Part shown: piece after piece, positions 9,397 through 18,113 of the stretch
Position numbering within the stretch: the first letter of the stretch is position 1
Layout: every line of letters begins with the position of its first letter
Assembly: GCF_007744255.1 (NCBI RefSeq)
Contig: NZ_CP036267.1
Coordinates: 4,072,001 to 4,136,000 of the forward strand
DNA: 64,000 bases
Source of the DNA: Thalassoglobus polymorphus
Lineage (GTDB): Bacteria; Planctomycetota; Planctomycetia; Planctomycetales; Planctomycetaceae
Reading direction: 5' to 3'
Made by a program: the position numbers and the translations under genes
Notes under the pieces: generated by a model
Told to the model about the DNA's origin: nothing
Databases searched by the model: none
What the model saw: only the letters and a program-made list of their open reading frames with translations

Positions 9397-9518
9397 AGCA
9401 TTTTCAATGCCTGCAATTTCGATGCCTGCAGTGCCACGATGCAGAACGTAAAGACCAATTGTGGACTGGTTGCTTTTCTCAGCGATTGAGAGCGCGAATC
9501 CGGGGTTCATGATCTGTT

Positions 9519-10190
9519 CTACTGTTCTTCAAACAATTGGAGTTTTGCGAGTGCCTCAGCGCCTGCTTTGAGATCATAACGATCATCAAAGGTGATCAGT
9601 TTTCCTTTTTGAAATGTCATGCGGATCGAAATCGAAATTGGTTCAGTTAAAGGAACCCCGATCGGGTGCACCCAAGTTTCTCCCCAGATCACGACCTCGT
9701 TCCCACTGTTGTAGTAGCGATATCGGTCGGTGTGATCATAGTTCGCTGGAACTTCGAGCACGGAAAAGAACTTCTCAATCATCTCCGCGACTCCCTCAAC
9801 CCCATGGAACTTGCCAGCGAAGGGAAAGACCTCCGGGTCTCCCTGCACAGTAAAAACTGATTCATCGCATAAGAACGATTCAATTTCCGTGATCGCATCT
9901 TTCTGCAGCGTATAGATTGAATCAATGTACTTACGAGCCAACACGACCGGGTCGTTGATCAAGTCCTCTGGGTAAATCTTCTCGCCCTCAGTGCTGAACG
10001 CTTCGGCAATGTCAGCGACTGTATCACTGGAAACTGATTGCCCCGCCTCCGCTTTTGTAATCGCGCGTAAGCCGTAACCCGATTTTTGGGAGAGCATCTT
10101 CTGCGTCCAGCCGAGTCGTTCCCGATGATACTTCATCAATCTTGGAATACAGCGATACGTTAATTCAGGTGAGTCGATTGACCACGACAT
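9519..10190 (-). CDS. XRE-family HTH protein with NTF2/SnoaL-like domain
   Basis: A 223-residue protein. Residues 18-72 form an XRE/Cro-type helix-turn-helix (LGWTQKMLSQKSGYGLRAIT, then SVSSDTVADIAEAF). Residues about 85-205 resemble an NTF2/SnoaL-like cone fold, with the characteristic small-molecule pocket pattern (FHGVEGVAEMIEKFF, then VVIWGETWVHPIG and MTFQKGKLITFDDRYD). The combination suggests a one-component regulator in which the NTF2-like domain senses a ligand. It converges on the response regulator at 8038-9396 and stands alone. Target genes and ligand are unknown. Domain order is clear; the sensing role is inference. Confidence 0.78.
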   Translation of the reverse strand: MSWSIDSPELTYRCIPRLMKYHRERLGWTQKMLSQKSGYGLRAITKAEAGQSVSSDTVADIAEAFSTEGEKIYPEDLINDPVVLARKYIDSIYTLQKDAITEIESFLCDESVFTVQGDPEVFPFAGKFHGVEGVAEMIEKFFSVLEVPANYDHTDRYRYYNSGNEVVIWGETWVHPIGVPLTEPISISIRMTFQKGKLITFDDRYDLKAGAEALAKLQLFEEQ

Positions 10191-10339
10191 TTCATTCGTA
10201 CCTCATGCCTTCCGCAAGCCCGCATTGCGAAAACTCAAGTTGACCCCTGCAGCCCCAAGAGTGTGTAAACTGTGCGTAATAGATCAAATCTTTGTATGAA
10301 CTATTATGCAGATGAAGGCAAGAGTGAAAGCAGGACGAC

Positions 10340-10443
10340 TAATGCATCTTTTGAAATGGTTTGCAGAATCTTCCTCGTGGCGAACAGCATTTTTACTATA
10401 GAAATGCATTCTTCACGGGCGCACGGTAGAGCAACTTGCTCTA
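10340..10443 (+). repeat. TAGAGCA-family palindromic repeat, copy 2
   Basis: The segment begins with TAATGCA, a one-off variant of the usual TAGAGCA terminus. It contains CCTCGTGGCGAACAGCATTT, then GAAATGCATTCTTCACGGGC, and closes with the hairpin TAGAGCA-act-TGCTCTA at 10427-10443. It lies between the XRE gene (9519-10190) and the stop of the long reverse gene ending at 10460. Confidence 0.85.
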
Positions 10444-10459
10444 AAGAGTTCGAGTCAGG

Positions 10460-13246
10460 TTACTCTGGCAGCAGGCGTTTTACCTGGAGGTCGTCGATTT
10501 CTACGGCACCGTTTCCCTGGAGTTCCAGCCGGACTCGGAAGTCGGAGTCACGGGAGACTCTGCGGACCAGCTTGACGGTTTGCCATTCCTGTTTGGCCTC
10601 ATGCAATCGAACTGCTCCCGGTCTTCCGACGAGAGTGTCGAAGATCAGAAAGGCATCTTCCGGTCCCGGGAATGGGCTAGCTGTTCGGACCTGAGCAGAG
10701 ATGACAACGATGTCCCCCGCCTCAGCATGGACTGCCGGACTCGTGAGAGCGATGGCTGAGTTTTCTCCGGGTGTCGATTCAAGTTGGAACGACAAGTGGT
10801 GATCATTCCGACGTTGGTCGTACTGAATTTGAATCCGCTGGTTTCCGGTTCGGGTTGATCCATCACTCCAATTTTCTTTCATCGCTGCGACACTTTCGAA
10901 GTCGCCAGTCGGGATCAGGTTCTCGGTAATACGAGATCTCTTGCCAAGTTCGATCATCGTTCTCCAATGGTCCGGAAGGGTCTGGAATCCGGTGGCGTCG
11001 AGGCTCGTAGTGGCGGAAGGGAGATCTTTGATGGCAGCGTCCCAATACTTTCGTTGCAGGGAACGCAGATGTTGAAGAGATTTTTGCGCAGCTGCGTAAG
11101 CTTCAACAGGGTGGGAGGCATCAAGTTCTTTGCTGGCTGTTTCCAAGCTTGCATAGGCCTGTCGCAAGTCCAGTTCAGCCTGGACTACTGGCGGAGAAAT
11201 TCCGATCAGTTCTTCGTGAACATTCTGGACTCGTTCGAATTTCAGGGCTGCCAGAGAGACCATGGCACGTGCGGCATCATCTCGAACGCGGCGGCTTTCA
11301 CGTTGAAGTCGCTCAATGACGTTCGGCTTACTGGTGATGACAATGGCAGACTGCTGATCGAACTCCTTGAGATAAATTTCAGTTCCTCCGGCGGGCCAGG
11401 AAACTTCCAGATTAGATTGTGTCACACCGACCGGAGTGACCTCCCACGCTTGCCAGATGTCCCCTTTAAGCAGCATGCGGATTCCTGAAACGGCTTGCGG
11501 TCCGGGGACGCATTGCTCTCCTTCTTCGTACCAGACAGGAAGAATCAACAGGCCCTCGTCGCTTCGAATGACCGTTGCGAGAATTTCAGAAGGTTGCTTT
11601 GCGCCCGTCGCGCTGACTTGCTCGATCGGTGTATCCCAGCGCGATTTCAGTGGAGCAAGAATACCCGTTTGAGTGTGCTGCATGTCCGCGTCAAAATGGA
11701 CGAACAAGTCGTCAACGACTCGCCCCGTCGCCAACCACGGTTCCAGAATTTTACAGTGAGATGCGAACAGTCGAATCGCATGAACCCGTTCGTTTAGCCC
11801 TGGCACGTCGGTGTCGAGGGAGTATTGCTTCCAAAATCCGACTCCTTTATATCCCGCCGCAATGGCTGCGTAGGCCTGCTGTAAAATCTGTTCTGGCTCG
11901 ACAACCGGAAGTCGTTCTCCCTCTCCGCGAGAGTCGAGAAATGCAGGAGAAGCTTCCGTTTGAACGAAGGTAAACATCGGCTTCCCCGGTAGTGCGAGAT
12001 TTCGGCGATGTTTGAGTTGCTTGGCGTGTCGCGGCATGGAGATGTCGCTGTGAATCACAAACTGACTGCTTCCCAGAAAATTGACATTTCGATGAAACGA
12101 ACGTTCTTTCCCAGCGACATCCGCTAAGATTGGGCGTCTCAATTGTCGATCTGCGTCCCGGACGTGCTCAACCCACGATTCGATATACCGAATGTCTTCT
12201 TCCGGGATTCCATACCCAAACATCCAGGCCCAGATAGGTTCTGTCCATTCCTCAAAAGCAGGAAGTCCCTTTCGATTCAGGACCGCTTCTTCGGGCGTCA
12301 ACTGAGGCGGTTGAGCAATTGCTCCAATGTCGGCATCGTGGAGTGCGCGAAGAAGTGCCTGGTCTGCATAATCGGTAATCCAAAGCGTATTGACCCCGGT
12401 TGCCTGAATCTCTGTCAAACTTTCTCCGTGATACAACGTGAAAACCGGGAAGAAAGGATTGTCATCTTTCAAAATTCGATCATCGAGAACTTGCAACCGT
12501 GCCTTAGCCTGGCGTTGGGTATTCGCATCAGAAGCGAGCTCTTGAGGGGCAACAATCGGGCCAAAGCTGACGTCATCAATCCGGACAGCAGAGGCTCCTT
12601 TGGGGAGAGTCATTAAAAGTGCAATTTGATCAACGTACGCAGTCCGCGCGTCAATGTTAATCGAATTACCCTGAGCTTCGAACTGTGCGCGTGCGAGAAT
12701 CAGTCGCCGTTCAACGGCTTCTGCTGAAGTTGCACACTCCAAACGCTGCCAATTCATCGTGTCAGTGTATGTCTCTCCCGAGAGGTCGAGCGTTAAGGTT
12801 TGGCCGGTTCGAGGATCGATTTGATTTGGAAATCGCAATCGCAACACGAATCGCAGGTCTGGTGTTGTTGAGCGAACCCAAAGCGAGGCCTTGAGTTCAT
12901 CAAAAAGCACTTTGCTCGGTGGAACGTCCAGAACCAGACGCTGTTCTTCCAGATACTGAGCCGACTGAAAGTGATAGGACTCACAGCGTTGACCTGAATG
13001 TCCATCGCTATCAATCACTTCACGAGCTTTGATGTACTCGCTCAGCAGTGGGCTTTCGGCTCGCCAGTGGAGTTGTTCATCTTCAAAGTCGAGCTGAATT
13101 TGCTTGCGAGGCTGAATTTGAGCCGAAGCTGGGCCCGTAAACACGACAGCCAGAATCAGCATGACGCACCAGATGATGCGATCCCGCAACGGCTCTCCAG
13201 CCGCCACACAACCCGACCAAACGGCATAATCACTACAACCGGCCAC
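10460..13246 (-). CDS. Large secreted protein, possibly glycoside-hydrolase-like TIM barrel with beta-sandwich modules
   Basis: About 929 residues. The open frame extends further upstream, but GTG at 13246 is preceded at six bases by GAGGTGG on the reverse strand and yields a signal sequence (RDRIIWCVMLILAVVFTGPASAQ split around residues 21-43). The mature protein opens with a beta-sandwich-like region (LDFEDEQLHWR, then LRLRFPNQIDPRTGQTLTLD). A middle region follows with GVNTLWITDYADQALLRALHDAD and IAAGYKGVGFWKQYSL-type strands that resemble a (beta/alpha)8 barrel, then a helical segment and a final carbohydrate-binding-like beta module (LRVRLELQGNGAVEIDDLQV-like). No catalytic pair was identified with confidence. 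It is divergent from the small protein gene at 13425. A polysaccharide role is inferred from architecture only. Confidence 0.7.
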   Translation of the reverse strand: MAGCSDYAVWSGCVAAGEPLRDRIIWCVMLILAVVFTGPASAQIQPRKQIQLDFEDEQLHWRAESPLLSEYIKAREVIDSDGHSGQRCESYHFQSAQYLEEQRLVLDVPPSKVLFDELKASLWVRSTTPDLRFVLRLRFPNQIDPRTGQTLTLDLSGETYTDTMNWQRLECATSAEAVERRLILARAQFEAQGNSINIDARTAYVDQIALLMTLPKGASAVRIDDVSFGPIVAPQELASDANTQRQAKARLQVLDDRILKDDNPFFPVFTLYHGESLTEIQATGVNTLWITDYADQALLRALHDADIGAIAQPPQLTPEEAVLNRKGLPAFEEWTEPIWAWMFGYGIPEEDIRYIESWVEHVRDADRQLRRPILADVAGKERSFHRNVNFLGSSQFVIHSDISMPRHAKQLKHRRNLALPGKPMFTFVQTEASPAFLDSRGEGERLPVVEPEQILQQAYAAIAAGYKGVGFWKQYSLDTDVPGLNERVHAIRLFASHCKILEPWLATGRVVDDLFVHFDADMQHTQTGILAPLKSRWDTPIEQVSATGAKQPSEILATVIRSDEGLLILPVWYEEGEQCVPGPQAVSGIRMLLKGDIWQAWEVTPVGVTQSNLEVSWPAGGTEIYLKEFDQQSAIVITSKPNVIERLQRESRRVRDDAARAMVSLAALKFERVQNVHEELIGISPPVVQAELDLRQAYASLETASKELDASHPVEAYAAAQKSLQHLRSLQRKYWDAAIKDLPSATTSLDATGFQTLPDHWRTMIELGKRSRITENLIPTGDFESVAAMKENWSDGSTRTGNQRIQIQYDQRRNDHHLSFQLESTPGENSAIALTSPAVHAEAGDIVVISAQVRTASPFPGPEDAFLIFDTLVGRPGAVRLHEAKQEWQTVKLVRRVSRDSDFRVRLELQGNGAVEIDDLQVKRLLPE

Positions 13247-13424
13247 GAAATCCCACCTCGAGGGACAATTTTGGAAGTTTTGGTGATGTCGCTTGTAAAT
13301 GGTCGTTGCCTTTTGGCAACATGAACGAGAGTGGGAAATTTTGACGGAAGTCCACATATTTCCTTCGCACTCGGAATGGGCCATTGTTATCTCATTGAGC
13401 GTTTGCAGTCTTCGGAATCGTCCG

Positions 13425-13763
13425 ATGGCTGAAGCAAAGGCAGAAGTCATGACGCAAAAACCAACTCGAATTCCTGAATCGACAGCAAATGAATTACCGC
13501 GAGAACTCATTGAGCTCGGTAAAAAAATAGCTGCGCTCCCTGAGGAGCATTATCGGGAACTCGAACATTCTTATTCTCAGATTGTTGATTGTGTTCGCCG
13601 CCGCAGACGGATTTTGAATCTCGTCCAAGAGGCGTTGTCTCAGTTACGCTTGGATGTCAAGTACTTGATGTTTGATCTCGAAATCACTCGCCAGGAACGC
13701 GATCTCCTGCAAGCACAAATCGAGGATGGTGGGAGTGACGATTTCACCAGCGACTGGTCTTAA
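13425..13763 (+). CDS. Small coiled-coil protein, unknown function
   Basis: A 112-residue protein starting at the ATG at 13425 (a longer in-frame extension exists but overlaps the divergent promoter region). The sequence is highly charged and helical: PRELIELGKKIAALPEEHY, an RRRRR cluster, then a long helix to ERDLLQAQIED. There is no signal peptide or membrane helix. The pattern of a short alpha-helical region with an arginine patch suggests a nucleic-acid or protein-binding adaptor. I recall similar short planctomycete proteins but cannot name a family. It is divergent from the large secreted protein; 178 bases between the starts hold both promoters. Confidence 0.7.
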   Translation: MAEAKAEVMTQKPTRIPESTANELPRELIELGKKIAALPEEHYRELEHSYSQIVDCVRRRRRILNLVQEALSQLRLDVKYLMFDLEITRQERDLLQAQIEDGGSDDFTSDWS

Positions 13764-13906
13764 GACTTTCTCTGATGGTTCGCAGATCTTGGATTTCTTA
13801 GAAATTGATCAGCATTCACAAGGTCAAACTCAGGGTTATGGGCCAATTTCTTAATAGATCAAAGAACATTGAGATGATTCACTGATTCGATTCACTTCAT
13901 CAATCT

Positions 13907-14752
13907 CTACTTGATCTTCGATCGCTTGGTTGTAGGTGTGGGCTTCTGCTTGATTTCCTCAGCACTCGCTTGCTGAATGTTCGATTCCGGCCCCCAAATA
14001 AGAATGGGGACTCGAATGGTCTGATACTCGCTGTCGTCAGTATGAATTGTTAAGACCGAGACATGCCGTCCCGGTGGGACATCTCCGGGAACATCGATGC
14101 GAATTGGGGTCCTGGAAGTGGTTCCCTCGACAATTTTTTCTCCGAGGGTCACCTGTGCGGTGCTGTCGTTGTATTCAAAATCGACAATGTTCAAATTCAA
14201 TCCACGATGGTCTTCGAGGACGATTTCTCGCGAGTCAGCCCGACCATGAGTCTGGTAGAAGTAGACTTCAGCAGGGGTGATTGAAACTTTCTTCTCCGGA
14301 ACCGTCAGCTTGAATGAAACGATTCTCTCCTGCGGTTTTCCGTCGTTGTAGCTAACTTTGACAGTATATTCTTTAGGGCCAGGGGTTTCGTTCGCGGTTT
14401 TCACCGAAACATAGAACCTCCCTTGTTCGCCCGGTTCGTAGCGAGTTTTTTCATCGTACAACCGTGGTGCTAAACAGCCACAACTTGGATCGAGCTTGAC
14501 GATTTCAATCGGAGTCTTCCCGGCATTGAAGAAGTCGAAGTGTGCCGGAACCGTGCCGACGGGCCGGACCTCACCCAGATGGACCGCATATTGAGAGAAG
14601 ACAAGCGGGTCCCGTTCGACGAGCCCCGAAATAGGTCGTGCGACAGGCGCAGCTTGAGTGAAAATCCCCGCCAGGACCGCTGGCGTGAGACCGCATAAGA
14701 CGAGCCCCGTCGCCCACAGCGGAAGGCGGCTTGTTGATTTTTGTTCTTCCAT
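13907..14752 (-). CDS. DUF1573 domain protein, exported or membrane-anchored
   Basis: A 281-residue protein with one N-terminal hydrophobic segment (about 11-32) that acts as a signal or anchor. Residues about 50-150 match the DUF1573 pattern: FDFFNAGKTPIEIVKLDPSCGC followed by an Ig-like beta fold and PGEQGRFYVSVKT. The signature Cys91-Gly-Cys93 is intact. A second Ig-like region (about 155-260) follows. The C-terminus is Lys-rich (KQKPTPTTKRSKIK). DUF1573 proteins are very common in Planctomycetes and Bacteroidetes and are thought to be envelope proteins with ASPM/SPD-2/Hydin-like folds; their role is not settled. It converges with the small protein gene at 13425. Family call is firm, function unknown. 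Confidence 0.88.
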   Translation of the reverse strand: MEEQKSTSRLPLWATGLVLCGLTPAVLAGIFTQAAPVARPISGLVERDPLVFSQYAVHLGEVRPVGTVPAHFDFFNAGKTPIEIVKLDPSCGCLAPRLYDEKTRYEPGEQGRFYVSVKTANETPGPKEYTVKVSYNDGKPQERIVSFKLTVPEKKVSITPAEVYFYQTHGRADSREIVLEDHRGLNLNIVDFEYNDSTAQVTLGEKIVEGTTSRTPIRIDVPGDVPPGRHVSVLTIHTDDSEYQTIRVPILIWGPESNIQQASAEEIKQKPTPTTKRSKIK

Positions 14753-15232
14753 GAACTGATCCCCTGGGACTGAAATCGTTTGTCCGCTTGGTTTTTATTC
14801 GAAATCACCAATACAGAACAAGATGGGTTCCGGGATGGCTCGCCAGTGCCAGAAACATTCGCCCCTGTAGAAGATGTCGGTGCAGCAGTTCTCAAGAAAT
14901 GACAAAGGCAGCACGTCGACTTTAGTGAAGTAGGCATCTTTCTTGAAAAAACTTCAATTAACAGGCACCTATGCTGCTTGTGATTAGAAAAACGCAGGAA
15001 ATCTGGCTCTTCCTCAGATTTGGCTGATTCGCCACATGATTGATTGGACGGTATGCGTAAGATAGACTATGTACGTGGAATGTGCTGGCAAAAGGTGTCA
15101 GCAGGACTTTAATTCCGAACGAGACTTTTCCATTTCGAATCAATGAAGTGGACGATAACACAGACTAGGGCGTCCCCTCTCAACGAGTGACGATTGAAAG
15201 AGACGTCTCCTTTAAAATTCACGGTGGAACGT
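14753..15232. other. Intergenic region between divergent genes
   Basis: About 480 bases between the DUF1573 gene (reverse) and the secreted protein gene at 15233 (forward). It must hold both promoters. No open frame here has coding character, and no RNA gene or convincing operator was recognised. The long distance upstream of 15233 suggests a leader or regulatory sites. Confidence 0.45.
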
Positions 15233-17407
15233 ATGCGTCGACACATCACTTGGACAATTTGTAGTTGTGCTTTCATTATTTGGGCAGGCACCCAATCTTG
15301 GGCATACCAGGGAGACGAAGCAAAACCAGTCGGATTGACTGGGTTGATTGCTGCGTACGCGCCAGACGGACTCGAAGTCGAAGACTTCGCGGCGCTGGAA
15401 GAATCCATCGACGAAACCTGGAAAAGTTGGGTCAATGAGACTGGGTTAGCTGTTAAAGACTTTTATGAAGGCGACAATAATACAATTGAAGCCCAGCGTG
15501 CTGCTCTTGGGAAATTGCGAACAAAACTTCGCACAATGGAAAAAGCCCTGAAAGACAGCCGATACCAATCGATCCATGCTGAAATCGGCGATCTCTACCT
15601 CCGCTTGGCCCCTGAAGTTGATATCGCTGAGGCTCTTCTGGAAACCTTGACTGCCGACAAGGAAGCCGCTCTGAGAGCACGCGTTTCTGCTGCTCGTTCA
15701 AACCTGAACTCCGCTGTCAGTTCATTTCGCTCAGACATGAATCGAACTCGTGGTGGACAGGCATGGCTGGGCTGGGCAGAGACAAACGCCCTCACCAACC
15801 TTGACCCATCGGACGAAGAAGCAGTGAACGCAGTGAACGCTGTGAAAGCGAAGATGGAAAAGCGGGAAACATACGGAGATGAAATCAAGACGTTCATGAG
15901 CCGTGAGTCATTCCTCAACCTTGAAGACGCCCTGGCTGAGGTTCAAAACGCACTCGCTCCACCAAGCCCAGATGCAGAAGCAAAACTTCGTGACAGCATG
16001 ATTGCTCTTCTCGATGCAATCGCTGAGTACAACAACGATCCGAGCGCAGAACTCGAAGCCGAACTGAGAAAACAGTACAACGCAATTCGCAAAGCTTCTC
16101 CAGATGGCGGGAACGCAATCGAATCCGCATTTCGCAAAAACTACCTGAACTACAACCTGAGAATTGCAATTTCAGAGGGACTGCTCAACCGCGTCGCTGG
16201 TGGGATTCGACGTCAGACTTCGCAAATTAACGATAACGCGTTGGGTGCGAGAATCGTTGGAAACCAAACTTCGGATGTGACAGTTCGTGTTGACGTCCAA
16301 CCTAGTCAGAACAACGCCCGTTTCAACATTCAGTCAAGTGGCGTGATCAGTACCAGTTCACTGGCCTATGCCAGTCAGGCAACGATTCGGTCAGTCGGAC
16401 GTCATAGCTTTTCAGCTGTGAAACCAGTCTACTTCGACGGAACAACATTCCGAACCGAGCCAGCCAGCGTGAGCGTTCAAGCAAACAACCAACCGGTTGG
16501 AGCGAGCACACGTTACTCCGGTCGCTTGTTTGGTAACATCGCAGAACGTATCGCCATGCGAGAAGCCAATGAGCGTCGTGGTCAAGCGAACGCCTACACG
16601 CAACGTAGTATTCGGCAACAAGTCAGCAATGAGTTGAATTCGGAAACGAACACTCGATTCTCGAATGCTTCGATGGAATTGCAAAACCGACTTTACGGTC
16701 CACTTCGTGAGTACGGACTCTACCCAGATGCAATGAGTTACTCATCGACCAGTAGCGAGATCCTCGTACGAACTCGCTTGAGTGCAGAGACCGAACTTGG
16801 CGGTGGAGCATCGCTTCCAGGAATCAACCCGCCACGAAATGGCCTTGTCGCACAAATTCACGAAAGCCTTCTGACGAACAGCAGTAATCGTCTCGACTTG
16901 GGAACTGAAGGCAAACAGAAAATGACGAACGGTGAACTTCGAGCACTCATCGAAGAACGCCTGAGCCGAATTCTTGATCGTGAAGTCAGCCTTGGTGATG
17001 ATGAGAGTGAAGCGATGGACGATGGCAACATTTTTGTCTTCGACCAGCCGAACCCAATTCGCTTCCAGATCGCAAACGGAGAGGTCACACTGATTCTTCG
17101 CGCTGGACTCGAACGCGAAGGTGACGACATTCCAACACAAATCATTACCGTCCCACTCGTTCCAACTATGGGCGACGGTAAAGTGTTGCTCAACCGTGGA
17201 AACGTCGGTGTCAAGCCTGTCAGCAAGCCATCCAGCGTTGCCGAGCAAGTTGCCCGTGCGAACGTCATGCGTCAGAAAATCCAGAAAGCTCTTCCAGAAA
17301 GAGAGCTGAAATCGACTTTCACCTTCGAACAGGATGGAAAAAAGATCGAACTCAGCATCACTGGAATCCATGCAAATAACGGTTGGCTCACGATTGAACT
17401 GAACTAG
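15233..17407 (+). CDS. Unrecognised secreted protein, helical N-half and beta-rich C-half
   Basis: A 724-residue protein. The ATG at 15233, preceded by GGTGGAACGT, gives a clean signal peptide (MRRHITWTICSCAFIIWAG, cleavage after about residue 24). An upstream in-frame TTG at 15194 is less likely. Residues about 40-330 are mostly charged helix. From about 350 the sequence turns Asn/Ser-rich and beta-like (repeated short VRVDVQPSQNN, ISTSSLAYASQ segments). A C-terminal region (about 620-724) has alternating strands with IRFQIANGEVTLILRAG and ends in a short amphipathic strand. The region around 455-540, with VQANNQPVGASTRYSGR, may be surface exposed. I recognise no family. It has its own transcription unit with a strong terminator at 17576, and its TAG stop is part of a TAGAGCA motif. 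An abundant envelope or extracellular protein is a reasonable guess only. Confidence 0.75.
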   Translation: MRRHITWTICSCAFIIWAGTQSWAYQGDEAKPVGLTGLIAAYAPDGLEVEDFAALEESIDETWKSWVNETGLAVKDFYEGDNNTIEAQRAALGKLRTKLRTMEKALKDSRYQSIHAEIGDLYLRLAPEVDIAEALLETLTADKEAALRARVSAARSNLNSAVSSFRSDMNRTRGGQAWLGWAETNALTNLDPSDEEAVNAVNAVKAKMEKRETYGDEIKTFMSRESFLNLEDALAEVQNALAPPSPDAEAKLRDSMIALLDAIAEYNNDPSAELEAELRKQYNAIRKASPDGGNAIESAFRKNYLNYNLRIAISEGLLNRVAGGIRRQTSQINDNALGARIVGNQTSDVTVRVDVQPSQNNARFNIQSSGVISTSSLAYASQATIRSVGRHSFSAVKPVYFDGTTFRTEPASVSVQANNQPVGASTRYSGRLFGNIAERIAMREANERRGQANAYTQRSIRQQVSNELNSETNTRFSNASMELQNRLYGPLREYGLYPDAMSYSSTSSEILVRTRLSAETELGGGASLPGINPPRNGLVAQIHESLLTNSSNRLDLGTEGKQKMTNGELRALIEERLSRILDREVSLGDDESEAMDDGNIFVFDQPNPIRFQIANGEVTLILRAGLEREGDDIPTQIITVPLVPTMGDGKVLLNRGNVGVKPVSKPSSVAEQVARANVMRQKIQKALPERELKSTFTFEQDGKKIELSITGIHANNGWLTIELN

Positions 17408-17447
17408 AGCAGTTTGAATCGGATCGAGACGTTCTGCCTCGCGGATT
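17405..17447 (+). repeat. Fragment of the TAGAGCA repeat starting at a stop codon
   Basis: TAGAGCA begins exactly at the stop codon of the preceding gene (TAG at 17405-17407). It is followed by GTTTGAATCGG and ACGTTCTGCCTCGCGGA, which matches the left arm of the full repeat. The right arm with GCGTTCTTCACGG is not found, so this is a decayed or partial copy. Confidence 0.6.
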
Positions 17448-18113
17448 TGTGCGATTTCTGGTTAAAAACAGTGACCAGTTAAACATTGGCCAGTTACCGC
17501 TAAGTCGCCTCCTCCGCGGGTACCAGGAACACGAAAGTGCTCCCAGAACTCTTCAATCCAGGATCGTTGATATTCAAGAACGCCGAGCGATTCGCTCGGC
17601 GTTCTTTTCGTTTACTGATTCACCAAGACTGCTGATTCAACAGGACTGAGTCAACCACCTTCCCGATTTGGCGTTGATCACAACACGTAAACAACATTTG
17701 AAGTGTTGATCTACGGGCTCTGTGATCCACGGCAACACAAATCCGCTCCAAATCACCAGTCAGACCCGTTCGCCGAAAGCATTTTCAATGCTGGTCGTGC
17801 CCGAGATGCTCACTTTCATGACTCCATAGACTGCTCGCCACGAGACTGAACCTACAAACCAATCTGAAAGAAGCCCTATTGCGCACCTTCCACACTCTCC
17901 ATGGCAGCGGGAATCTTCTTTTTACCACTGCATAGACAACTCATTACGATGACGTCTGCGAAACCAATTCATGGGCAAGATGTCAAAAAAATCAAACTTC
18001 TTGAGCAAGTCGTGAAAAGTGAAACCTTGACTGTCGACCTGCGTCTCTGTACTCTATGTGCCCAGCTTATCCCAAGTTGGTTATTCCATTTGCAATCACT
18101 TATCGCCTAAACT
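17408..18113. other. Long intergenic region upstream of the LysR gene
   Basis: Seven hundred bases that hold the repeat fragment at 17405, the terminator at 17576-17608 and the promoter region for the LysR gene. A frame at 17901-18110 has no recognisable protein and poor coding character. A second AGCATTTTCAATGC motif near 17777 repeats the wording seen just after the stop codon at 9396. Confidence 0.5.
17576..17608 (+). terminator. Rho-independent terminator
   Basis: A perfect 14-bp stem (17576-17589 with 17593-17606) encloses a three-base loop ATT and is GC-rich in its upper part (AACGCCGAGCG / CGCTCGGCGTT). The descending arm ends in CTTTT. It lies about 170 bases after the stop of the secreted protein at 15233-17407, the only gene in position to use it. 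This is the clearest intrinsic terminator in the window. Confidence 0.92.

Noticed and set aside
10449-10475. GTTCGAGTC tRNA-like T-loop wording
   Set aside because: No acceptor or anticodon stem could be formed around it, so it is not a tRNA.
13247-13510. N-terminal extension of the large secreted protein
   Set aside because: It runs into the divergent small gene at 13425. The GTG at 13246 with GAGGTGG upstream and a following signal peptide is a better start.
17901-18110. 69-codon forward frame upstream of the LysR gene
   Set aside because: It has no homology I can recognise and no ribosome site, and it occupies a likely promoter region.
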